Source: JAXMBN01 sp046349875
GTDB lineage: Bacteria; Planctomycetota; Planctomycetia; Pirellulales; Pirellulaceae
DNA: 56,926 bases
Reading direction: 5' to 3'
Assembly (NCBI GenBank): GCA_046349875.1
Contig: JAXMBN010000035.1
Location: forward strand, 1 to 56,926
The notes beneath the pieces are model-generated. The model did no database searches, had not been told where the DNA came from, and worked only from the letters and a program-made list of their open reading frames with translations. The first letter of the stretch is position 1; each line of letters opens with the position of its first letter. The position numbers and the translations under genes are program-made. Shown here one piece after another: positions 27,898 to 36,330 of the stretch.

Positions 27898-29451
27898 ATG
27901 GTATCCCGTCACACCTACTTGGTTGCGTTATTTCTCTGCTTGGGTATCTCGATGTCGGTCGGGGCAGGGCAGGTCGAGCAATGGGGAGTCTTCGAGCTGG
28001 AACTGCAAGGCCCTTCATCCGGCAATCCCTTTGTCGATGTCGATCTCAAGGCAACCTTTCAGCAAGAGAAACGCTCCATCACGCTTTTGGGCTTTTACGA
28101 TGGCGAGGGAAAGTACCGTGTTCGATTCAGCCCACCGACGCAAGGAGTGTGGACGTATGTGACACAGAGCAATAGGAAGGAACTCCATCAATCCGGGGCC
28201 TTCACTGCGGAACCTCCATCGTCTGCGAATCACGGCCCGGTCCATGTCCATCAGCAATTTCATTTTCAATATGCCGATGGGACTCGCTACTTACCATTCG
28301 GAACAACGTGTTATGCGTGGATACATCAACCACTAGCGCTTCAGGAGAAGACGCTACAAACTCTCTCTGAAAGTCCGTTCAACAAAATTCGAATGTGTTT
28401 GTTCCCGAAGAACTATGAGTACAACAAGAATGAGCCCCCCTTCTATCCATTCGAAGGAAAACCACCCAAAGATTGGAACGTGACGCGGTTTTCGCTTCCC
28501 TATTTCCGCCACGTGGAATCGCAGATCTTGGCCTTGCAAAAGCTAGGAATCGAGGCCGATTTGATTCTCTTCCACCCATACGATCAAGGGCGATGGGGCT
28601 TCGATACGATGTCGCAGGAAGCCGATGATCGGTATTTAAGATATGTCCTAGCGCGACTCGGAGCTTATCGCAATGTCTGGTGGTCGCTGGCCAACGAATT
28701 TGATTTCATGAAAGAGAAGACTCTGGACGATTGGGATCGCTATTTGGGGATCGTACAAGATTGTGATGGGCATGAGCGATTGTGCTCGATCCACAACGGT
28801 AAAGAAATCTATAACCAGACGAAGAAGGGTCTCACGCACGCCAGTATCCAAAACGGTTCGGCCGTGGCGGATTTTGGGCGAGCGATTCTCTATCGCGATG
28901 TGTATCGCAAACCCATCGTGTTTGACGAAGCGAAGTATGAAGGCAACATCGTTCAGCGTTGGGGGAACTTAAGCGCTGAAGAAATGGTGCATCGATTTTG
29001 GCAGGGAGCGATTGCGGGAACTTACGTTGGGCATGGAGAAACCTACCAGCATCCTGAGAACATTATTTGGTGGTCCAACGGAGGAACGTTGCATGGACAG
29101 AGTCCTGCTCGGATCGCATTCTTGCGACAGATTCTCGAGAAGGCTCCCTTTCCCCTTGAGCCAATCGATAAATGGCAGGATGTGCAGACGGTTGGCAAGA
29201 AGGGTGAATACTATTTGATTTACTTCGGCAAAGACGAAAGCGGCGTCTGGATTCCAAAATTGCCTCGCGATGGAATCGATACGCCACTCACTCTTCATGG
29301 TGAATGGATCGACACATGGAATATGAGTCACGAGAAGATCGACGGGACTTTTGAATTCCAGCCTGAGGGCAAGTACATCTACCGTTGTAAGAATCGCTCC
29401 GAACTGCCCAAGCCGGCTAAGCCCTATATGGCGTTGTTACTCAAGAAGTAG
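27898..29451 (+). CDS. secreted DUF5060-DUF4038 glycoside hydrolase-like protein (GH140-related)
   Basis: A 517-residue protein from ATG 27898, 41 bp after the GH127 stop. A signal peptide (YLVALFLCLGISMSVGAGQ) precedes DUF5060 (WGVFELELQGPSSGNPFVDV, GFYDGEGKYRVRFSPPTQG), then a TIM-barrel of the DUF4038 type (YLPFGTTCYAWIHQP, FNKIRMCLFPKNYEYN, GIEADLILFHPYDQGRWGFD). The strand-4 acid may be the Glu in VWWSLANEFDFM and the second acid that in VFDEAKYEGN. A C-terminal DUF5605-like sandwich is likely. DUF4038 includes the GH140 apiosidases that act on rhamnogalacturonan II, so a pectic side chain is a reasonable but unproven target. It is the last gene of the GntR-controlled operon. Confidence 0.88.
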   Translation: MVSRHTYLVALFLCLGISMSVGAGQVEQWGVFELELQGPSSGNPFVDVDLKATFQQEKRSITLLGFYDGEGKYRVRFSPPTQGVWTYVTQSNRKELHQSGAFTAEPPSSANHGPVHVHQQFHFQYADGTRYLPFGTTCYAWIHQPLALQEKTLQTLSESPFNKIRMCLFPKNYEYNKNEPPFYPFEGKPPKDWNVTRFSLPYFRHVESQILALQKLGIEADLILFHPYDQGRWGFDTMSQEADDRYLRYVLARLGAYRNVWWSLANEFDFMKEKTLDDWDRYLGIVQDCDGHERLCSIHNGKEIYNQTKKGLTHASIQNGSAVADFGRAILYRDVYRKPIVFDEAKYEGNIVQRWGNLSAEEMVHRFWQGAIAGTYVGHGETYQHPENIIWWSNGGTLHGQSPARIAFLRQILEKAPFPLEPIDKWQDVQTVGKKGEYYLIYFGKDESGVWIPKLPRDGIDTPLTLHGEWIDTWNMSHEKIDGTFEFQPEGKYIYRCKNRSELPKPAKPYMALLLKK

Positions 29452-29496
29452 ATCTGCAAGCTCATAGAAGCCGAGGCGTTCTACGCTAGAAGCTTG

Positions 29497-30054
29497 TCAA
29501 AAGTTTTTGAGGAGTAGATTCTGAGGCGACGTCATCAAGCCTTCGGCTGAATCCAAACGCCAGATGAACGCTTCGTTGTTGAGTTCAAGAAAGATGTTCC
29601 ATAGAAACGTGTAGTTCCGCCATGTCGTAATCGCAACGTCGGGTCCACCGAAGATGGCGACTTTGGAAGCTGGCTTCCAGGGGGCGAGTTGCATGAGGAG
29701 CGTCGAGGCATCCTCGCGTGAAACTTGCGAAAGTTTTTTGAAATCGACAAACGACGTCCAGTTGCATGACCATATCGGATGTCGGGAAGGGATATGAAAA
29801 CGCGACGTTGTGATCACGTCAAAATTCGTGAACCAAAAAACTTGGAAAGAAGCAGCATCTAAGAAACGGACGCCATGAAGAATGGATACATCGACCGATG
29901 GGTCCGCTGATAGGAGTTGGTAGAAACGCGTTTCGCGGGTGTCGATAAAGGCCGCATTGTAGGGCAGGCAGACTTGGGACATGATGACGAGGCAACTCTC
30001 AGCGAGGTTCAACTGGTTGGAGTGCTCGGGGAGAGAGCGCATCATACTCAGCAC
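29497..30054 (-). CDS. hypothetical protein, 185 aa
   Basis: No family was recognised. The frame opens at GTG 30054, with ATGs at 30045 and 30042 as alternatives; none has a strong ribosome site. The sequence is rich in Trp and Phe (FQVFWFTNFDVITTSRFHIP, IWSCNWTSFVDFKKL, TTWRNYTFLWNIFLELNNEA), lacks a signal peptide, and has the regular composition of a real globular protein. It converges with the DUF4038 operon, with stop codons 45 bp apart. Upstream (30055-30320, same strand) other frames also read protein-like, so it may be the surviving part of a longer gene. Confidence 0.5.
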   Translation of the reverse strand: MLSMMRSLPEHSNQLNLAESCLVIMSQVCLPYNAAFIDTRETRFYQLLSADPSVDVSILHGVRFLDAASFQVFWFTNFDVITTSRFHIPSRHPIWSCNWTSFVDFKKLSQVSREDASTLLMQLAPWKPASKVAIFGGPDVAITTWRNYTFLWNIFLELNNEAFIWRLDSAEGLMTSPQNLLLKNF

Positions 30055-30453
30055 TTGCTTATGCTTAACACCTGGAGACGGAGCGGGGGATCATTCCCTA
30101 AAAATTCAAAGAGAATTCTGACAACCGCTAGGGCGAGAAATTCCATTCGTAACGACAGTACGAGCCGCCGAGGACAAAACGCCATCCTTGGAAATAGTGC
30201 AGATTGTTCAAAAACGAATTGCTCCCGGTCACACAGAATACCCATTTTCCCCTCGAGTAGTGCTTCATGGTTGGCTGTGAGGGGGTTTTGTGGATTTTTC
30301 TGCAGAAGTGCATTAGCATCGCTTGTTACACGGGAGCATTGTTACAGGGGAACATCCATTCCATGAATTCAGCGTTTCGCAGAATCGAAGTGTTTCCGAA
30401 GTGGAATGAAGAAGGCTCTTGGGTGGTTGGGAACAAATGGAGGGGGAGATGGC
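30055..30453. other. intergenic stretch without a supported gene
   Basis: About 400 bp. Minus-strand fragments such as GKWVFCVTGSNSFLNNLHYF (near 30240-30180) and FLALAVVRILFEFLGNDPPL (near 30140-30080) are protein-like but lie in different frames and lack ribosome sites. They may be remnants of the 5' part of the 29497-30054 gene. A GGAGGGGGAG ribosome site for the next plus-strand gene ends the stretch. No hairpin or repeat was seen. Confidence 0.4.
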
Positions 30454-30720
30454 ATGGTATCAGAGGCTCATTCTCATCCCGATCTGGAAAATTTGATTCG
30501 GATGGTTCAGAGAGGCGATCTTGCGCTGGTCCGCGGCGAGGTCGAGCGATGGAAAGGGACAGGGCTCTGTCCACCCCGATTGAGCCTTTTAGAAGCTCGC
30601 GATGCACAGGGGCGGCGAGCCGAAGATGTGGCCGAGGAGATGGCAAAAACCGATTCGAAATGGCAGGAGATTGCGAGTTACTTGCGAGGTCAGCGGCTGC
30701 ATATGGACTATTTCGAATGA
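30454..30720 (+). CDS. small protein with degenerate ankyrin-like repeat
   Basis: An 88-residue protein starting at ATG 30454, which is directly preceded by a strong GGAGGGGGAG ribosome site; the longer frame to 30406 lacks one. The pattern LENLIRMVQRGDLALVRGEV, then LLEARDAQGRRAEDVAEEMA, then a helix WQEIASYLRGQRL resembles one and a half degenerate ankyrin repeats, so a protein-binding role is possible. No signal peptide or membrane segment is present. It stands alone between a hypothetical gene and the GntR-ABC operon, with 150 bp before that operon's promoter. Confidence 0.6.
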   Translation: MVSEAHSHPDLENLIRMVQRGDLALVRGEVERWKGTGLCPPRLSLLEARDAQGRRAEDVAEEMAKTDSKWQEIASYLRGQRLHMDYFE

Positions 30721-30870
30721 AGGAACTTACGTAGCGATGGGTAAGGCCTTGCGGCAGGAAGGTCCCGTCGAAAGCTACGGGCTAATCCTTTGGTGTAGCG
30801 TCTCGTGGTTTGGCCAAGTTTCTCGCTATCGCACGTCTTGATCCTTTTTTAAGAAAATCAATCCAATCGC

Positions 30871-30900
30871 TTGACTCGCTTTGGTGGAGTGGTGTACTAT
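30871..30900 (+). promoter_or_regulatory. sigma-70-type promoter of the GntR-ABC operon
   Basis: TTGACT (30871-30876) and TACTAT (30895-30900) are separated by 18 bp. Both boxes are one to two bases from consensus. The GntR start codon lies 42 bp downstream of the -10 box with an AGGAG ribosome site. This is one of the clearest promoters in the window. Confidence 0.7.
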
Positions 30901-30903
30901 CTC

Positions 30904-30917
30904 ACTAGTTCGCTAGT
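30904..30917. promoter_or_regulatory. inverted repeat, candidate YtrA-type operator
   Basis: ACTAG-TTCG-CTAGT begins 3 bp downstream of the -10 box, covering the expected transcription start. Additional ACTA/TAGT words flank it. A repressor bound here would block initiation, consistent with autoregulation by the adjacent GntR/YtrA protein. The assignment rests on position and symmetry. Confidence 0.55.
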
Positions 30918-30942
30918 AGTCATCGCGAACAGGAGATGTGCC

Positions 30943-31368
30943 ATGTTTTTTTCGATCGATCCGAACAACGGTGTAGCGATCTACGAACAGATCGTGCGCC
31001 AGGTGAAATTTGCGATCGCTGAAGAGACTTTGCGACCGGGGCAATTGCTACCTAGTGTGCGAGCCTTGAGTGTGCAGTTGGCGATCAACCCCAATACCAT
31101 TGCGAGAGCGTATCAGCAATTGCAGTCCGAAGGGGTCTTGGAATTGCTTCGGGGTAGGGGAGTAGCCGTTTGTCATGGTGCGGTGAAGGCTTGCCGCGAT
31201 GATCGGCGAGCCATCATTGCCGATCGGCTTCGTGCCGTTCTCAAGGAGGCTCTTCATGGCGGCCTGGAGGCGGCTGAAATTGAAGAGCTTGTTCGCAAGC
31301 AACTCAAACAGCTTGGGCCGAGTGTGCCCACGGTTGCATCGCCACTTCCTTCTCAACCTGTCTCGTAA
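30943..31368 (+). CDS. GntR-family regulator, YtrA subfamily
   Basis: A 141-residue regulator starting at ATG 30943 (MFFSIDPNNGVAIYEQIVRQ), with AGGAG 8 nt upstream. The winged helix is typical: KFAIAEETLRPGQLLPSVRA, LSVQLAINPNTIARAYQQLQ, then EGVLELLRGRGVAV. The short C-terminal part (two helices, about 60 residues) marks the YtrA subfamily, which lacks a large effector domain and usually represses a co-encoded ABC transporter. The downstream ATPase and permease genes fit exactly that arrangement. Antibiotics or cell-wall stress are the usual inducers in other bacteria; here this is an inference. Confidence 0.93.
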   Translation: MFFSIDPNNGVAIYEQIVRQVKFAIAEETLRPGQLLPSVRALSVQLAINPNTIARAYQQLQSEGVLELLRGRGVAVCHGAVKACRDDRRAIIADRLRAVLKEALHGGLEAAEIEELVRKQLKQLGPSVPTVASPLPSQPVS

Positions 31369-31404
31369 TTCTCTGTTCGAGCGATTCATGCGAGGTGTCT
31401 TGTT

Positions 31405-32361
31405 ATGGCTGATTGTATCGCTATCAAGAATTTGGAAATGCATTTTCGCGGATGCGATGCTTTGCGAGGCATCGACCTAACCATTCCCAGAGGATCGGTC
31501 TTTGCCATTCTCGGTGAAAACGGGGCAGGCAAAACGACGCTCATTCGCATCTTGACGGGGTATCAAATACCTAGTTCCGGTGAATGCCGCGTACTCGGCT
31601 TGGACCCAGTGCGCGATTCGCTCGCCATTCGGCGACGCATAGGATACGTTTCCGATGCGCCTGCGTTGTACGATTGGATGAAGGTGGATGAGATTGGTTG
31701 GTTTGCATCTTCGTTCTATCCCGAAGGGTTTTTAGAGCGATATCGCGAATCTATTTTGAAGTACGAGTTGCCGTTGGATCGGCGGATTCGCCATTTGAGC
31801 AAGGGGCAGCGAGCCAAAGTGGCATTGGCTTTGGCGACAGCCCATGACCCCGAGTTGTTGATCCTGGATGAACCTACATCGGGCTTGGATCCGCTGGTCC
31901 GACGCGAGTTCATGGAGAGTATGGTGGATAGGGCTGCCATGGGTAAGACGGTTCTCCTCTCCAGCCATCAGATCGCCGAAGTGGAACGGGTTGCAGATCA
32001 CATCGCGATCGTTCATCAAGGGCGTGTGCGGTTGACTGGAGCATTGAGTGATCTTCGCGAATCGGTGTCGGAAGTGATGATTCAGGTTTCTGATCCTCTT
32101 GCAGCTATTCCCATGTTGGGCAGGCCGGCAGAAGTGCTGAGTGAACAGAGATTGGGAACGCAGATACGTTGGGTCGTCCGCGGATTTGCCAAGTCGATGG
32201 AAGAGGCTGTTTTGGCTTGGCCAGGGGTTCAAAATATTCGTTCGCGGCCAACAACCTTGGAGGAACTCTTTGTTGCGTGTACGCACGGAACACAAGCGGT
32301 GCATCAAGTGGCAAATGACAGTGAGCAAGCGGTTGATGCGTTGGGGCGACAAGCTTCTTAG
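31405..32361 (+). CDS. ABC transporter ATP-binding protein (YtrB-like)
   Basis: Cytoplasmic ATPase of an ABC exporter, 318 residues. Walker A is GENGAGKTT (residues 37-45), the signature is LSKGQRAKVALA, Walker B is LLILDEPTSGLDP, and the switch His lies in VLLSSHQIAEVERV. The signature LSKGQ, rather than LSGGQ, is common in CcmA/YtrB-type ATPases. The C-terminal 80 residues form the small regulatory extension typical of this family. ATG 31405 follows the GntR stop by 36 bp. It pairs with the large permease encoded next. The substrate cannot be read from the sequence. Confidence 0.95.
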   Translation: MADCIAIKNLEMHFRGCDALRGIDLTIPRGSVFAILGENGAGKTTLIRILTGYQIPSSGECRVLGLDPVRDSLAIRRRIGYVSDAPALYDWMKVDEIGWFASSFYPEGFLERYRESILKYELPLDRRIRHLSKGQRAKVALALATAHDPELLILDEPTSGLDPLVRREFMESMVDRAAMGKTVLLSSHQIAEVERVADHIAIVHQGRVRLTGALSDLRESVSEVMIQVSDPLAAIPMLGRPAEVLSEQRLGTQIRWVVRGFAKSMEEAVLAWPGVQNIRSRPTTLEELFVACTHGTQAVHQVANDSEQAVDALGRQAS

Positions 32362-32385
32362 GATCTTTGCGAAGGGAGAATGATC

Positions 32386-34851
32386 ATGCAATCCATGGCA
32401 TCGCTGGAGCAGGTAGAATCCTGGAATGGTGCTCCATCGAAAGGTATGTTGATACCGCTCGCGACCAAAGAGGCTAAGCAATTGGCTTCGCTTTGGTTGG
32501 CTGTCGTGTTGGTAGGCACCATCCTTCATGTTCTCGGTGCCATTGGTTCTTCGTTGAGCCCGATGCAATTTCCGCATGATGCCATCTTTGTGCTCGTGCC
32601 ATGCCTCTATGCCATCGGCTCGGGAGCCATGTCGGTCAGTCAGGAAAAAGAGCAACGGACGCTTTTTTTTTTTTTGATAGGATCGCTAACATCCCATGAC
32701 ATGGCTCGTGCTCACGAAGCTCGAGTCGGGCTGCTCGGGCTCATTACCGTTTGGATCGCTTCCTATTTGACGATGGTACCCTTTGCTTCTTTCTCAAATA
32801 TGGACACGCTTCTTTCGTCCCGCGATCCCGATGCGATTTCCAATTTTGTATCGCTGTTAGCCAATAGTTTTTTCCTGTCTGTAACTTGCTACGCTCTCGC
32901 GTGGTACTTTTCCAACGCCCTCATCACGCTGGTGTGCGTCATCTTTGCCGCCCTCGTCCCATTGATCTTGCTTGGATTGGAATCGTGGTGGGTGCGAAGA
33001 GAACTCTATGCCGAGGTACTGACGTGGAACTATATAGGTCTCAGTATCCTTCTAGGTTTTTTAGGAATTCGATTGGGGATGCGTTCCTTTGTGGCATATC
33101 CTGCTGGAGAGCTGATTCCCTGGGCAATCAAGATCGAACGGAAAACACTACCGAGAGCAAGACGTGAGGTGGGACCGCCTCAGCCATTTGTGGGTTTGCT
33201 GTGGCAAGTGGCTCGGCAAAATGGAATGTTGTGGTTCGGGTATCTTGCGGCAGTACTCATCCCATGGATGCGTTTGACGGCGCGTGGCGAAATGGGAGGA
33301 GCGGTATCCATTCTTGCCTGGATTATTTATTCCATCATTCTGTGTTGGGTGGGGGCATCGGTCTTGGGATCGGATGCGGTGAAACAACGCATTCGATTCT
33401 TAGCTGACCGCGGAATCGATCCAGGTCGAGTCTGGTGGAGTCGGCAACTACTTCCGATCGGAGTGGTTGTGGTTGCTGTGGTCATGTTCGGCTTGGTGGA
33501 ATGGGTATGCAACCAAGGTCCCTACGTCTATCACTACAACTATCGCACGGACCTATTGGGTGTTCCACCACTTATTCTCTTTGTCATCTCGCTCGGCATT
33601 TATTCCATGTCGCAGTGGAGTGTTCAGTGGACGCGAAGTGTTCTGCTTGCCTACTGCTTGGCCCCAGGATCCGCATTATTGTTTATTTGCTACGGCATGT
33701 TCTCCTTGTCAACTCTTGGAACGCCTTGGGTTCTGCTAATCGCTATCGTGGTTATTCCGTTGATTGCCAGTCGATGGATGATGAAAGCGTGGATGGATGG
33801 GAAGGCGGATTGGAGATATGCCTTTCATCATTTGTTTTTCCTCTTACTGATAATCACTCTCTCGTTTTCGGTATATGCGATCACGTACGTCTCGAGTCCT
33901 GGAGTTGCACGGCCGGTTACCGCAGCATGGCGTACGGAAGCGTCCCAATGGAAGCAGGTTCAGCCATTGGTGCTTGAAGGGTTGCCGAACCAGCGAGCTA
34001 CTCTAGAAGAAACGTCGTCGGGAGGAAGTGACAATGGGGGCGGAGCACCTGGGGCAGAGTTACCTCCGGGCCAGAAAGAAACGAGTGATTTGGAGCTAGT
34101 AGAAATGCAGATGAAGTTCTTGGAAAAACGAGCTCAGACTTCGTTGCCCATACAGACAAATTCCTATGTTCTGAGAACGATCATGAATGAGGCCGCCTAT
34201 CAAAGGCTAAAGCTCGATAAGGAAAACGCAGGCGGGGACGCGTTCCAAGAGTATCGCCGCGCAATTCGAGTGGCCCATCTCGTCACCCAAGGAATGCGTC
34301 GCAATCCCTTGCTGAGTACGCAGGAGATGGCTGATCGTGTGGAAGCCTGGATGGTCCGAGAGGTTTCTCATAAGGAAGCGTCCAAGCATTTAGGTCCAGA
34401 TCTCTATGGTGAAATCGTTGCAAGTTTGCAGGACAAAAATCATCGAATGGAAGCTCGTCGGCGAGCGATTCTCACTGGTTGGTTGGAACGTATTCAATCC
34501 AGTCAGGGACTTCCCTCCCTTACCAAGCCAACCTTGAACCCATCCAAGATGACATCTGACGATCGATTGGGAGGCGTAATCTTGCCTCGATTGAAATCTC
34601 CCGTGTTACTTGCGATGGGAGTTCTCAAGCAGCGGCAATTGGATCGTGCTGCAGAGGTGAGTTTGAATTGGTTAGATCATCCATCACCGAACTCCAAGGA
34701 AGCGTTTTCACAATTTTGGTATGGCAGCTCGGAGCTTCCTGATGGGGCGACGGGGTTGGATCAGCATGTGAATCCAGGATTGATGTGGCATGGAAGTTGG
34801 GAAGAAGCCGCAAGTCGACTTCATCGCATGGAAACCAAAGGAGCCGAATGA
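32386..34851 (+). CDS. large ABC transporter permease with C-terminal soluble domain
   Basis: About 821 residues. Two ATGs are possible: 32380 and 32386; the second has better spacing from AAGGGAG (32372-32378). The first 540 residues hold roughly twelve hydrophobic segments arranged as two ABC2-like halves, for example LWLAVVLVGTILHVLGAIGS, GLLGLITVWIASYLTMVPFA, LPIGVVVVAVVMFGLVEWVC and LLIAIVVIPLIASRWMM. EKEQRTLFFFLIGSL is the EQRT-type element after TM2. Residues 540-821 are hydrophilic, start with a Gly-rich linker and are unlike ordinary permeases, so they probably form a separate domain. A run of 13 T (32663-32675) lies in the coding frame. The stop overlaps the next ATG. Confidence 0.88.
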   Translation: MQSMASLEQVESWNGAPSKGMLIPLATKEAKQLASLWLAVVLVGTILHVLGAIGSSLSPMQFPHDAIFVLVPCLYAIGSGAMSVSQEKEQRTLFFFLIGSLTSHDMARAHEARVGLLGLITVWIASYLTMVPFASFSNMDTLLSSRDPDAISNFVSLLANSFFLSVTCYALAWYFSNALITLVCVIFAALVPLILLGLESWWVRRELYAEVLTWNYIGLSILLGFLGIRLGMRSFVAYPAGELIPWAIKIERKTLPRARREVGPPQPFVGLLWQVARQNGMLWFGYLAAVLIPWMRLTARGEMGGAVSILAWIIYSIILCWVGASVLGSDAVKQRIRFLADRGIDPGRVWWSRQLLPIGVVVVAVVMFGLVEWVCNQGPYVYHYNYRTDLLGVPPLILFVISLGIYSMSQWSVQWTRSVLLAYCLAPGSALLFICYGMFSLSTLGTPWVLLIAIVVIPLIASRWMMKAWMDGKADWRYAFHHLFFLLLIITLSFSVYAITYVSSPGVARPVTAAWRTEASQWKQVQPLVLEGLPNQRATLEETSSGGSDNGGGAPGAELPPGQKETSDLELVEMQMKFLEKRAQTSLPIQTNSYVLRTIMNEAAYQRLKLDKENAGGDAFQEYRRAIRVAHLVTQGMRRNPLLSTQEMADRVEAWMVREVSHKEASKHLGPDLYGEIVASLQDKNHRMEARRRAILTGWLERIQSSQGLPSLTKPTLNPSKMTSDDRLGGVILPRLKSPVLLAMGVLKQRQLDRAAEVSLNWLDHPSPNSKEAFSQFWYGSSELPDGATGLDQHVNPGLMWHGSWEEAASRLHRMETKGAE
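32663..32675 (+). repeat. T13 homopolymer inside the permease gene
   Basis: Thirteen consecutive T encode the three Phe of TLFFFLIG. The frame is open at exactly this length. Such a run is prone to polymerase and transcriptional slippage and also to sequencing error. Confidence 0.95.
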
Positions 34852-36212
34852 TGTCAAACGCAACGACGAATCTTGGTTCAGCGCTAAAAAGGTCTTCGAC
34901 CCCTTCATGGCTCATGCGGTTCAGCATCCTTCCCTTGATCGTTATGATTGCAGGGATAGGATACCTGGCGCTCGGCGAATGGAATGCGTATCGAGAATGC
35001 CAGAGACGTTGGACACAATTTCAATTCGAACGACGACCATTCGATAATGTCTCGATGGCCGCAATCTATCGCGAGAGAACGCATCTCGAAGGAGCGGAAG
35101 TTTGGAACGAGATCATCGATTCAGCTTCGACTCTCAATGTTAGCGAAGAGATCCCCTTGGTCTCCTGCCAAGGAACTACCGGTCGAGTTAACCGAGGTGC
35201 TCTGGGAGGACGAGGATGTTGTCGCATCGTATCTCGATCGCATGGAACCTTTGTTTCGACTACTTGAATCGGCGGAACAGTATCCAAGGCCGGTCCGCCT
35301 GTTCATTCAGTTTGATGGATTAGAGACGTTGTTGGAGAGCGTCCAAGGTAGTGTCCGAGTCATGAGGATACTCATGTTGGATTTTGAGTTCGCTTGTTAT
35401 CGTGGCGAGCCAGAGCGTGCACTTCGCGACCTCAAATGGATGCAAATGACCTCGGAAGCATTCGATGGCAACCTCAGTATGGTTTACGAGATGGGAGTCG
35501 TTAGAGATCGAATGTTGATGATTCAAGCGATTGGTCGCTCGTTGGCTCATTGTGTCTGGAGCAACGAACAGTTGGAGGAGCTTCGAAAGGTGATGGAGAA
35601 GACGTACTACTCGGAAGTACGGTGGAGAAAAATGATGGAATCCGAAGGTGCGTTTGTGCTTGCATCGTTGGATACTCCGTCGCCTGGTATTGCGGAATCG
35701 TCTCGAAACTTTTTGCCGCTCCTGCCGAGTGGACGTCTCGAAATCTTAGATATGTATGATCGCTTTGCGGAATTAGGAAAATCGCCACTTGAAAAGCTGA
35801 TTTGGAATTGCGAACAACTCGATCGGCAACTCGCATTGGATTCCCGACGGTGGAGTATCAATGGAGCGGAGATATGGAAAAACTTGGTACGACTCAATAT
35901 GGCCACAATTGCAAGGACGCCCATCCAGGAAGAAAACTCACGCAGGTGGTTGGTAACGGGAATCACATTGTGCCAGTACAAACGACAACATGGCAAATAC
36001 CCTAGTTCTTTGATCGAACTTGAAGCCGATGGGGTAAGCCGCGAAACCATCACTCCTCGGTGCAGGGGGAATTGTTGGGATATGAATTCGAAGATGGTGT
36101 TGCCCATCTTTGGGGGCCGAGGATTTTGGAAGCTTGGAACGTGGCGCGTCGCCCCGAGATAGGTGCCGACGGTAGGGAACGCGGCTGGGCCGAATATGTC
36201 GTTCTTCACTAA
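34848..36212 (+). pseudogene. membrane-anchored hypothetical protein, frame broken twice
   Basis: Unrecognised protein of about 454 residues, fourth gene of the ABC operon. ATG 34848 overlaps the permease stop (ATGATG). After a cytoplasmic stretch a single TM (LMRFSILPLIVMIAGIGYLA) is followed by a helical domain. The frame ends early at 35267, but the second frame continues from WSPAKELPVELTEVLWEDED to VSRETIT and has a C-terminal block WLVTGITLCQYKRQHGKYPS, which resembles pseudopilin-like tails common in planctomycetes. A third stretch, QGELLGYEFEDGVAHLWGPR to the stop at 36210-36212, returns to the first frame. One extra C in CCCC 35153-35156 and one missing base near 36050-36066 explain both shifts. 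Likely partner of the exporter. Confidence 0.7.
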
Positions 36213-36330
36213 AGGAACGAATTAGGCCAAACAAGATCGCATCCCAAAACGAATTGGCGATGGTATACTTGGAGCTTACCGTATTGCAGATACCGAGAGC
36301 CAATTGTTGGATGGATTGAGGGGTTAGGGT

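Noticed and set aside
31732..32655. A 307-codon minus-strand frame opposite the ABC ATPase and permease
   Set aside because: Composition is that of an antisense shadow, and the opposite strand has unmistakable Walker motifs.
32663..32675. T-run read as a terminator tail
   Set aside because: No hairpin precedes it, and the frame is open through it with conserved permease sequence on both sides.
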